8,482 nt of DNA from an uncultured Enterocloster sp. GTDB lineage: Bacteria; Bacillota; Clostridia; Lachnospirales; Lachnospiraceae. Where the stretch lies: positions 1 through 8,482 of the forward strand of contig CALWMT010000104.1 of assembly GCA_944382045.1 (NCBI GenBank), given 5' to 3'. The position numbers and the translations under genes were made by a program. This document shows positions 1 to 5,209 of the stretch, piece after piece (position 1 is the stretch's first letter; each line of letters starts with the position of its first letter). The notes beneath the pieces were generated by a model. It saw only the letters and a list, made by a program, of their open reading frames with translations. It ran no database searches and had not been told where the DNA came from.

Positions 1-291
1 AATCTTGCTGGCCTCCTCCCTTGTATAGGCCCGCTCCTCCAATTCAAGCTCCATGGTGAGCCTCTCTTCCCCGACCCCCTCCACGGTAAGCTCATAGGCC
101 GCTGCTCCCTGTCCTCTGGAATTTCTGGAAAGCTCATTTCCATTGAGCAGCACGCTCCGCGCAGAGGCCTGGGAGGCAATTCCCAAGGCCAGCCCCGCTC
201 CCACGCAGGCTAGCTGGCGGCCCCGAAGTCCGCGCAGACGCTCAAGGCCCTTGCGCAGTGCCGCGGGCAGATACATATGCCGCTTTCTCAC
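1..291 (-). CDS. Tad-locus small membrane-anchored protein, function unknown (5' part only)
   Basis: I do not recognise a named family. The first 97 codons are in view and the gene continues past the left edge. A GTG start at 291-289 is chosen because a GGGGGAG ribosome binding site lies about 6 nt upstream; an in-frame ATG five codons later (276) is the alternative. The N-terminus is strongly basic (VRKRHMYLPAALRKGLERLR), followed by one hydrophobic segment at about residues 26-42, then a polar, charged region (YELTVEGVGEER, then LEERAYTREEA at about 84-94). This suggests an N-in single-pass protein with an extracytoplasmic domain. It begins 14 nt after the TadB-like stop codon, so it is almost certainly co-transcribed with the pilus genes and probably an accessory part of the pilus machine. 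It is not an obvious TadC, since no T2SSF motif is seen so far. Confidence 0.72.
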   Translation of the reverse strand, partial: MRKRHMYLPAALRKGLERLRGLRGRQLACVGAGLALGIASQASARSVLLNGNELSRNSRGQGAAAYELTVEGVGEERLTMELELEERAYTREEASKI

Positions 292-305
292 ATTTCTCTC
301 CCCCT

Positions 306-1043
306 CTACACCTCAATGGCAAGAATCCGTTTCGCCAAAAGTACTGCGGCCCCGTATAGCACAAGGCATATGGTCATGACGATGCGCCCGCTCCATAAGC
401 TGTACATCTGCCGAAAAAAGCCCGGGGAGGTGAGATCGATGTAGAGCACAACTCCAAAGGGAACCGCGTTCATAATTTTCTGCTCAAAGACCCGGGAGGC
501 CGTCATGGTATGAATCTCCTCCTGTACCTGCATCTTGTCCCGAATGATTCCGGCTGTATGGCCGATAATCTCCACCAGCTCCCCGCCGCTGCGGCGGGCA
601 GCCGCCAAAACCTGGGCAAAGCTGTCCGCCTCCTGGGAGCCGCTGCGCCTTCCAAAATCCATAAACAGCTTCTCCACCGGCTGATTCATCCTTGCCCCCG
701 CTGCAATTCGATCAAATTCTCCCGCAATCATGGACTGCCTTCCGTACAGCGCTGCCAGCTCCGCCGCACTCATCGCCAGCGCGTTTTCCAGAGAATATCC
801 TGCGGAAAGAAAGGATGCAAGGACAGAGATCCCCTCTTTGAACTGGAGATTGAGCCTTTCTGTCCTTTCCCGCTGCAGATCTCTCCTCCTGTAAAGGGGA
901 TACAAAAGTCCCAGAGGCGCCATAACCGCAAATACCGCCAGGCTCCGGTAAAAGACATAGGCCGCCAGTGCACAGAAGGCGATCCCCTCCCCTCCATAGA
1001 GAACCCATTCCCGGGGAGAAAGCCGATAAATCCGGTAGTCCAT
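306..1043 (-). CDS. tadB: TadB-like type II secretion system F family protein
   Basis: Predicted inner-membrane platform protein of the Tad pilus machine, the partner through which the TadA ATPase drives pilin assembly. The 245-residue product starts MDYRIYRLSPREW and has hydrophobic segments near residues 20-50. A cytoplasmic T2SSF-type domain follows, with the hallmark stretch FKEGISVLASFLSAGYSLENAL beginning near residue 68 and ARRSGGELVEIIGHTAGIIRDK at about 149-170, then membrane segments near 191-205 and 218-238. The family assignment is firm; TadB rather than TadC is inferred from its place directly after tadA. The frame is open up to 1268, into tadA, but the extension is Arg/Gly/Pro-rich, resembles no TadB N-terminus and overlaps tadA, so the ATG at 1043 is preferred although it lacks a good ribosome binding site. 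The 130 nt between the tadA stop and this start (1044-1173) hold no convincing gene. Confidence 0.85.
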   Translation of the reverse strand: MDYRIYRLSPREWVLYGGEGIAFCALAAYVFYRSLAVFAVMAPLGLLYPLYRRRDLQRERTERLNLQFKEGISVLASFLSAGYSLENALAMSAAELAALYGRQSMIAGEFDRIAAGARMNQPVEKLFMDFGRRSGSQEADSFAQVLAAARRSGGELVEIIGHTAGIIRDKMQVQEEIHTMTASRVFEQKIMNAVPFGVVLYIDLTSPGFFRQMYSLWSGRIVMTICLVLYGAAVLLAKRILAIEV

Positions 1044-1173
1044 GGGAGGCGCATTCGCCCGGCTGCCCGCGGGACTGGGCAGTCCTGCACCTGCCGCTAT
1101 AGCAGCCCTCTCTCCTTGCGGAGGCCTATGCCTTCCTCCTCTGAAAATCCCCTGTATTTCCAGGTGCCGTGCT

Positions 1174-2355
1174 CTAACACCGTGCCTTTCCCGTCCATTT
1201 TCCCGTTCCTTCAAGCCTCCCTGCATCCTGGCAGAAGGTGTAGACCGGTTCCATCTCCACTTCTCCATTCCTATATCCCCCTATTCTCATCACAGAAAGC
1301 ACTCTCCTGGTTCCGTCCTTCAGCCGTCCCAGATGGACCATCACATCCAAGGCGGACGCAATCTGGCTGCGTATGGCCTCCAGCGGCAGATCCGCTGCCA
1401 TGAGCACCATGGTTTCCAGTCTGCTGATCATATCCCTCGGACTGTTGCCGTGTCCTGTGGAGAGGGAGCCAGGATGCCCTGTATTCATGGCCTGGAGCAT
1501 ATCCAGGGCCTCCTTTCCGCGGACCTCTCCCACGATAATCCTGCTCGGATTCATGCGAAGGGACGCCCGTATAAGCTGGCTCATGGTGATCTCCCCCTCT
1601 CCCTCTGTGTTGGCATTGCGGGTCTCCAGCCGCACCAGATTGGGAACCTGGGTAATCTGCAGCTCTGCGGAATCCTCGATGGTAATCACCCGCTCCTGAG
1701 GAGAAATAAAGGCGGAGAGCGCATTTAAAAAGGTGGTTTTGCCTGAGTTGGTTCCGCCGCTGATGAACAGGTTATGCTTCTCCTCCACCAGACCCTTGAG
1801 AAAGGCTGCTGCCTCCTCGGTCAGCGCTCCAAAGGCAATCAGCTTCTCCATCGTGATGGGCTCTGGAAACTTTCGGATCGTCACCGCCGGACCGTCCAGA
1901 GCTACCGGCGGAAGAACCACATGCACCCGGGAGCCATCCTCGAGCCTGGCGTCCACGATGGGAGATGACACATTGACCACCCGATTCACCCGGCTGACAA
2001 TCTGCTGAATAATATCCTCCAGCTGCTCCGGCTTCTCAAACCGCCGCTCCCACAGGCGCACGCTCCCGTCCTGCTCAATAAAAATTTTCCCCGCTCCATT
2101 GATCATGATCTCCGTCACAGATTTGTCGTCTAAAAGCTCCTGCAGAATATCCAGCCTGCGAAAGCTGTCATAGAGACTGCTCCTAAGCCATAAACGCTCC
2201 TTCAACGGCAGATACAGCTGTTCTCCCATATGGCTGACTGCCTGGTCAATCAGCTCCAGCAGCTCTTCATCCTCTGTATGGCCTCTCTCCTGAAGCACTG
2301 TCATAAGGGAGTCCCTGAGCCGGGAGCGGATTCCCTCCCTTCTCTCCTCAGCCAT
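1174..2355 (-). CDS. tadA: TadA/CpaF family pilus assembly ATPase
   Basis: Hexameric secretion ATPase (VirB11/CpaF type) that powers Tad pilus assembly from the cytoplasmic face. The product is 393 residues. The N-terminal domain covers about residues 1-155 and includes the typical segment VTEIMINGAGKIFIEQDG (about 80-97). The ATPase core carries Walker A GGTNSGKT at about 200-207 (N replaces the usual G, a mild variant), an Asp-box region ITIEDSAELQI at about 224-234, Walker B RIIVGEVRG at about 272-280, and the His box STGHGNSPRDMISRLETM at about 299-316. The ATG at 2355 follows GGAGGG and overlaps the end of the tadZ-like gene by 8 nt, indicating translational coupling. The C-terminal tail after residue 374 is short, and a slippery G GGA AAA lies near its end (see findings). 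Confidence 0.95.
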   Translation of the reverse strand: MAEERREGIRSRLRDSLMTVLQERGHTEDEELLELIDQAVSHMGEQLYLPLKERLWLRSSLYDSFRRLDILQELLDDKSVTEIMINGAGKIFIEQDGSVRLWERRFEKPEQLEDIIQQIVSRVNRVVNVSSPIVDARLEDGSRVHVVLPPVALDGPAVTIRKFPEPITMEKLIAFGALTEEAAAFLKGLVEEKHNLFISGGTNSGKTTFLNALSAFISPQERVITIEDSAELQITQVPNLVRLETRNANTEGEGEITMSQLIRASLRMNPSRIIVGEVRGKEALDMLQAMNTGHPGSLSTGHGNSPRDMISRLETMVLMAADLPLEAIRSQIASALDVMVHLGRLKDGTRRVLSVMRIGGYRNGEVEMEPVYTFCQDAGRLEGTGKWTGKARC

Positions 2356-3364
2356 CGTCCCTCCATTTCTCCGGCTGTCCGCCCAGAAGCTGCCTCACAA
2401 AATCTCCCATCTCTCCCCAGAGAAGCTGATCCCCATAATTCTCCCTGCGCCCGGTCCTCCGGAATCGGGGCAGATGCAGCTTCTGTATCTTCTCCCGAAC
2501 CCGTCCATCATCTGCCAAGGCAGCGTACTCCTCAAATTCATCTATCTTGGCCTGGGAAACCGGGTCCTCCCGCACCGGCATATAAATCACATCACACGCA
2601 TCCAAAAGAGCCATGGATCCCCTGGCGCATCGGCCCAAATCCACAACCAAGCGCTCATACCCGCTTTCCCCTGCGATTCTTCCAATTAAACCCGCCATCT
2701 CCTCGGCTGGCACAAGCTCCAGATCCTCCCCATATCGGGCTGGTCCGATATAATCGATCCCATTCCAGGGATATACCATGGTTTTCAGCCGCATCCAGTT
2801 AAACTCCCCCTGGCGGTACAGATAGAGCACATCCGATAAATCCTTCTGATACCCCCCATCTACCAGCCTGGAAAATCCGGAATACTCCTCCAGATTCATA
2901 TAAAGGACTGAAAAATTTCTCCCCAAAGCCTGCGCCAGTGTCAGGGCCAAGGCGGACTTGCCGCACCGGCTGACAGGTGAGTAGACCCCCATCACCACCG
3001 CCCTTTTTGCGAGAATGCTTAGCGCTGGCTCCGGCTGGCTGCAGCAATAGGCCGCCATCACCTCCCGCATAATTCCGGATCCAGACTGATACTTGTAAAT
3101 GGAGGATCCGGCCTCCTTCTCCTCTACCACCTCTCCCTCGCTGAGAATCATCACATTTTTGGCCTCCAAGCGCTCTGCCTCCTCAGCAGACCGCTCTCCC
3201 ACCAGGAGAATCTCCGCCGGGTGCTCCTCCAAGTATTCTCGCAGACGGTCCATGCTGGAAAAGGCCATAGCCGCAAAGGGCAGCTTCTCCTTTTGATTTA
3301 CATAATCCGCCAGACGCTGGGCATATGCCGGATCCTCATCGTACACCGCCATTATCTTGCGCAT
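2348..3364 (-). CDS. tadZ: TadZ/CpaE-like ParA/MinD family protein
   Basis: Likely pilus localisation protein that positions the Tad machine at the membrane or pole. Numbering from the ATG at 3364 (338 residues), residues 1-90 resemble the degenerate receiver domain of CpaE/TadZ (MRKIMAVYDEDPAYAQRL, then EEHPAEILLVGE). A P-loop NTPase domain follows, with a Walker A-like VYSPVSRCGKS at about 127-137 and a Walker B-like LVVDLGR at about 239-245. The P-loop is atypical: the signature lysine and glycines of the ParA/MinD deviant Walker A are replaced, while the terminal GKS is kept. The start is ambiguous. AGGAGG sits 13 nt upstream of the ATG at 3364 but only 1 nt before an in-frame GTG at 3376, which would add four residues. 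The gene overlaps tadA by 8 nt. The family call rests on domain layout plus gene order. Confidence 0.85.
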   Translation of the reverse strand: MRKIMAVYDEDPAYAQRLADYVNQKEKLPFAAMAFSSMDRLREYLEEHPAEILLVGERSAEEAERLEAKNVMILSEGEVVEEKEAGSSIYKYQSGSGIMREVMAAYCCSQPEPALSILAKRAVVMGVYSPVSRCGKSALALTLAQALGRNFSVLYMNLEEYSGFSRLVDGGYQKDLSDVLYLYRQGEFNWMRLKTMVYPWNGIDYIGPARYGEDLELVPAEEMAGLIGRIAGESGYERLVVDLGRCARGSMALLDACDVIYMPVREDPVSQAKIDEFEEYAALADDGRVREKIQKLHLPRFRRTGRRENYGDQLLWGEMGDFVRQLLGGQPEKWRDDG

Positions 3365-3430
3365 TGATTTATCCACACCTCCTGTTCTGGCACTGATGCG
3401 CCATTTTTTATCCAGGAAGCGCTCCGTCTT

Positions 3431-4078
3431 CTACATTCCCACTCCCCGAATCAGGATGCCCGCGCAGATACAGGCCCCCAGGGGAATCACACAGTCCCGC
3501 CCATCTCTCTGGGCGTCATAATATACATCTATCTCCTTTTCCCGGATTGCCCGCCTGACATAGGCTGACAAATAAAGAAAACGTTCTGCCGCGCTTTTGT
3601 ACCGCAGCATCCTGCTGAGAGCCAGAGCTGCCCCCAGAACAAGTCCTATCCCTACCGCCTGCATCCCTGGCCAAAATCCCAGCCATCCGACGGCCAGGGC
3701 TATCACCTTGATATCTCCGCCGCCAATCATGCCCAAACGGTGCATCGGCAGAACCAATGTCCCCGCAAGGAGCATCCTCCCCGCCGCAGACAGCACAGCG
3801 GTCAGAGCTTCTATCCCTTTATCCGCCCCGCCCAGGGCACCCGGCGGCACCGCTCCCCCGGCGAGAGCCTCCGCTCCCTGTCCCAGAAGGCCAAAAAGCA
3901 CTGCTGCCGCGATCCATCGGTTGGGAATCCGATACCTCCGGATATCCTCCCCAGCACACACAATCAGACACAGGCCTGTGATTAAATTAAAAATACGATA
4001 AATACAGCTCCCCCTTTCCCCAAGGACTCCTATCCTCAAAAACTCTGCTTTGCGGAAATAATCGTCTGAATCAGACAA
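3431..4078 (-). CDS. tadV: A24-family prepilin peptidase (TadV/CpaA-like)
   Basis: Membrane aspartyl protease that cleaves the leader of Flp-type prepilins. It is the short form, without the N-terminal methyltransferase-type domain of PilD. Numbering from 4078 (215 residues), hydrophobic segments start at about residue 28. The two expected catalytic aspartates are D45 in AGEDIRRYRIPNRW and D122 in the GxGD motif MIGGGDIKVIAL. Several further membrane segments follow, and a basic/acidic linker (about 160-190) leads into a last hydrophobic stretch. It is the first gene of the tad operon, 66 nt upstream of the tadZ ATG. The start is uncertain: the frame opens at a TTG at 4078 without a ribosome binding site and inside a palindrome, and another TTG lies at 4039. 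The only good ribosome binding site (AGGGGGAG, 4008-4015) precedes an ATT at 4003-4001, where homologues would be expected to begin. No ATG precedes the first membrane segment. Confidence 0.88.
   Translation of the reverse strand: MSDSDDYFRKAEFLRIGVLGERGSCIYRIFNLITGLCLIVCAGEDIRRYRIPNRWIAAAVLFGLLGQGAEALAGGAVPPGALGGADKGIEALTAVLSAAGRMLLAGTLVLPMHRLGMIGGGDIKVIALAVGWLGFWPGMQAVGIGLVLGAALALSRMLRYKSAAERFLYLSAYVRRAIREKEIDVYYDAQRDGRDCVIPLGACICAGILIRGVGM
4064..4076. repeat. 13-bp palindrome at the start of the prepilin peptidase frame
   Basis: GTCTGA-A-TCAGAC, perfect 6-bp arms around one base. It overlaps the upstream-most TTG codon of the tadV frame. It could be a protein-binding site or a small leader stem; no known factor is recognised. 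Confidence 0.5.
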
Positions 4079-4082
4079 TCAA

Positions 4083-4099
4083 AACTGCTTGAACTGCTT
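4083..4099. repeat. Tandem 8-bp direct repeat in the tad leader
   Basis: AACTGCTT occurs twice with a 9-bp period (4083-4090 and 4092-4099). It lies in the presumed 5' leader of the tad operon, between the promoter and tadV. It is short enough to be chance, but sits with two palindromes in the same leader. Confidence 0.45.
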
Positions 4100-4112
4100 T
4101 AAAAGATCCTGT

Positions 4113-4128
4113 AGAAGCGAACGCTTCT
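4113..4128. promoter_or_regulatory. 16-bp palindrome just downstream of the tad promoter, possible operator
   Basis: AGAAGCG-AA-CGCTTCT, perfect 7-2-7 symmetry. It begins about a dozen bases downstream of the tad -10 box, where a repressor would block initiation or a stem would form at the 5' end of the transcript. The sequence differs from the ArsR operator at 4233-4256, so a separate regulator is implied if it is functional. No characterised operator is recognised. Confidence 0.45.
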
Positions 4129-4140
4129 GAATGTTCTTTG

Positions 4141-4169
4141 ATTATGACGTATTTTTACTGAAAAGTCAA
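4141..4169 (-). promoter_or_regulatory. Sigma-A-type promoter of the tad operon
   Basis: On the minus strand, -35 TTGACT (4169-4164) and -10 CATAAT (4146-4141) are separated by exactly 17 bp, with an A-rich spacer. It points at the prepilin peptidase, with transcription expected to begin near 4134 and leave a leader of at least about 55 nt (about 130 nt if the ATT start at 4003 is used). One mismatch to consensus in each box. Confidence 0.75.
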
Positions 4170-4200
4170 GCACAAATTATAGCATCTGCCAAAATCCCCC

Positions 4201-4229
4201 TTGACTTTCCTATCATCCGATGATACAAT
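4201..4229 (+). promoter_or_regulatory. Sigma-A-type promoter of the ArsR-family regulator gene
   Basis: -35 TTGACT (4201-4206), 17-bp spacer, -10 TACAAT (4224-4229), one mismatch to consensus in each box. Transcription should begin near 4236, inside the operator palindrome that follows. It stands back to back with the leftward tad promoter; the two -35 boxes lie in a 9-bp inverted repeat (AAAGTCAAG 4162-4170, CTTGACTTT 4200-4208). Confidence 0.8.
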
Positions 4230-4232
4230 GCA

Positions 4233-4256
4233 TTTGGTTTAAAAATTTAAACCAAA
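4233..4256. promoter_or_regulatory. Perfect 11-2-11 palindrome, probable autoregulatory ArsR operator
   Basis: The arms TTTGGTTTAAA and TTTAAACCAAA are perfect complements around a central AA. The site covers the expected transcription start, 3 bp after the -10 box, and ends at the ribosome binding site of the regulator gene. ArsR/SmtB repressors classically bind 12-2-12 inverted repeats overlapping their own promoter, so size and position fit autorepression. Direct binding is inferred. Confidence 0.8.
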
Positions 4257-4270
4257 GGAGGGATATGCCC

Positions 4271-4624
4271 ATGACCACAGCCCAGGAACTGGATCGGCAG
4301 TTTGCCGCCTGCAGGCCCCTGTTTATCGCTCTCGGCGATGAGGTGCGCCTGTCCATTGTGCGGGCCCTTGTGGAGGAGGCCTTTGCCCACAGTCCGCAGC
4401 CCGGCCCCATCCAGTTTGAACGCTGGGGATTGAATGTGAATGAGATTACCAGCCGGACCAGCCTGTCCCGGCCCGCCATCTCCCACCATTTGAAGATATT
4501 AAAGGATGCGGGGCTGGTGGATATCCGCCAGGAGGGCACGGCAAATTATTATTTTCTGACCCTTCGGGAGGTGAACCGGACGCTGATGAATCTGGGGTAC
4601 AAGCTGGAGGAGTTTATGTACTAG
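4271..4624 (+). CDS. ArsR/SmtB-family winged-helix transcriptional regulator
   Basis: Predicted homodimeric DNA-binding repressor of 117 residues. After a helical N-terminus (FAACRPLFIALGDEVRLSIV, about 11-30, typical of the family's first helices), the helix-turn-helix spans about residues 55-82 (NVNEITSRTSLSRPAISHHL, then KILKDAGLV), followed by a beta-wing (DIRQEGTANYYFL, about 84-96). A roughly 18-residue Pro-rich insertion (about 38-55) separates helices that are usually closer together. Only one cysteine (C14) is present: the alpha-3 CxC motif and the alpha-5 metal ligands are absent, so an arsenic- or zinc-type sensor is unlikely and the signal is unknown. AGGAGG at 4256-4261 gives 9-nt spacing to the ATG at 4271 and 3 nt to an in-frame ATG at 4265; 4271 is preferred. 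It stands alone downstream of its operator. Divergent placement makes the tad operon a possible second target. Confidence 0.88.
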   Translation: MTTAQELDRQFAACRPLFIALGDEVRLSIVRALVEEAFAHSPQPGPIQFERWGLNVNEITSRTSLSRPAISHHLKILKDAGLVDIRQEGTANYYFLTLREVNRTLMNLGYKLEEFMY

Positions 4625-4665
4625 CGGCCGTGCGCAGGCGGCGCGGCTTTTGGCTGGCCTATAAC

Positions 4666-4798
4666 GGACGGCGTATCTTCTTGTCCGGTCATAGGCCGGA
4701 CAAGAAGCATCGGATATTCATCCGATGGGAAAGCAGGTGCAGCGGCCTGCTTATATGCAAGCATAGCGCATGCCGCTGCACCTGCTTTCCCGCCGTCC
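4666..4798. other. Cloverleaf-like array of perfect inverted repeats (candidate structured RNA or palindromic element)
   Basis: Four nested or adjacent stems use almost every base. Outer stem: GGACGGC 4666-4672 with GCCGTCC 4792-4798. Hairpin 1: CTTCTTGTCCGG 4677-4688 with CCGGACAAGAAG 4696-4707, 7-nt loop. Hairpin 2: CATCGGAT 4708-4715 with ATCCGATG 4720-4727, 4-nt loop. Hairpin 3: 4727/4728-4746 with 4772-4790/4791, 19-20 perfect bp and a 25-nt loop that itself contains TGCTT/AAGCA. Hairpins 1 and 2 abut with no linker, and 2 and 3 share one G. There is no T-tract on either strand, which argues against an intrinsic terminator. The strand cannot be decided because of the symmetry. It may be a non-coding RNA, a 3'/5' UTR structure or a non-autonomous dispersed repeat. 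Open frames across it look spurious. Confidence 0.7.
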
Positions 4799-4810
4799 TG
4801 AATTATTGGC

Positions 4811-4825
4811 AATGTATAATACATT
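4811..4825 (+). promoter_or_regulatory. 15-bp palindrome containing a TATAAT box, possible promoter/operator for the DUF2508 gene
   Basis: AATGTAT-A-ATACATT is a perfect 7-1-7 palindrome with a consensus -10 box TATAAT at 4815-4820, 62 nt upstream of the DUF2508 ATG. No good -35 box lies 16-18 bp upstream (that stretch is the GC-rich end of the structured region), so promoter activity is uncertain and might need an activator. Further down, CCAGATA (4831-4837) can pair with TATCTGG (4862-4868), partly covering the ribosome binding site. Confidence 0.35.
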
Positions 4826-4881
4826 TATTTCCAGATATACTAGGTTTATGGAAATCAAATCTATCTGGGAGATGAAATGTT

Positions 4882-5127
4882 ATGCTGAATTTTTTTAAAG
4901 CCGCCAGGGAGACGGCGGCGGCCGGGGCCGCTCAGGCCCTGTCCCCCAGGGAAAGGCTTCTTCTCATGGAGGAGATCGACCGCACCCGGTGGGCCATTGA
5001 CACAGCCAGGAACCACTTTGAGCAGGTAGTGGATCCCACATTGATTGACTGCTATATCTACGAGCTGAACGCAGCCCAGCTGCGCTATCAGTTTCTGCTC
5101 AGAAAATTCAAAAGCCAGGAGGGGTAA
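4882..5127 (+). CDS. DUF2508 (YaaL-like) small protein
   Basis: 81-residue soluble protein matching in pattern the DUF2508/YaaL family of Firmicutes, whose role is not established. The conserved core lies at about residues 24-76: ERLLLMEEIDRTRWAIDTAR, then NHFEQVVDPTLIDCYIYELN, then AAQLRYQFLLRKF. It looks like two amphipathic helices around a DP turn. The N-terminus is basic and Ala-rich (MLNFFKAARETAAAGAAQAL). There is no signal peptide or membrane segment. The ATG at 4882 has GGGAG about 10 nt upstream. In Bacillus subtilis yaaL lies beside bofA and recR, but neither is next to this copy. It ends 82 nt before the GH13 gene; co-transcription is possible but a stem-loop sits between. Confidence 0.82.
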   Translation: MLNFFKAARETAAAGAAQALSPRERLLLMEEIDRTRWAIDTARNHFEQVVDPTLIDCYIYELNAAQLRYQFLLRKFKSQEG

Positions 5128-5140
5128 GCCCCTCCCGGCT
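5113..5140 (+). terminator. Stem-loop over the DUF2508 stop codon, weak terminator or attenuator candidate
   Basis: AGCC-A-GGAGGGG pairs with CCCCTCC-C-GGCT (one A/C mismatch) around the loop TAAG, which holds the TAA stop codon (5125-5127). The stem is strong, but only GTTTG follows, with no real U-tract, so intrinsic termination would be inefficient. It could also act as a 3'-end barrier. The rest of the gap to 5193 is GC-rich, with no clear promoter. Confidence 0.35.
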
Positions 5141-5209
5141 GTTTGCCGCAGCATCCGGGCGATGCGTCCCCGGCGGCTGCCATTTATTGATACAGGAGGA
5201 AACCGCAGC

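Noticed and set aside
1044..1268. N-terminal extension of the TadB-like protein to an upstream ATG
   Set aside because: It would overlap tadA by 95 bp and adds an Arg/Gly/Pro-rich stretch unlike any TadB. The MDYR start fits the family.
510..1403. Plus-strand open frame of 297 codons opposite tadB and tadA
   Set aside because: It is antisense to two genes with clear motifs, and its composition is Pro/Arg/Ser-rich as expected for a shadow frame.
4176..4181. TATAAT on the minus strand upstream of the tad promoter
   Set aside because: No -35 element stands at a suitable distance (the position reads TCAAGG), and the promoter at 4141-4169 is much better.
4666..4798. Insertion sequence or classical MITE
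   Set aside because: The 7-bp terminal repeats have no flanking target-site duplication (ATAAC versus TGAAT) and there is no transposase in view. A dispersed palindromic element remains possible and is kept as a finding.
4727..4800. Intrinsic terminator of the ArsR gene
   Set aside because: The 20-bp hairpin is strong but is followed by GCCGTCCTGA, and on the other strand by ATCGGATG. Neither side has a U-tract.
4630..4875. 81-codon plus-strand frame across the structured intergenic region
   Set aside because: It has no ribosome binding site, its translation is Arg/Cys-rich without a family pattern, and every constraint visible there is explained by the inverted repeats rather than coding.
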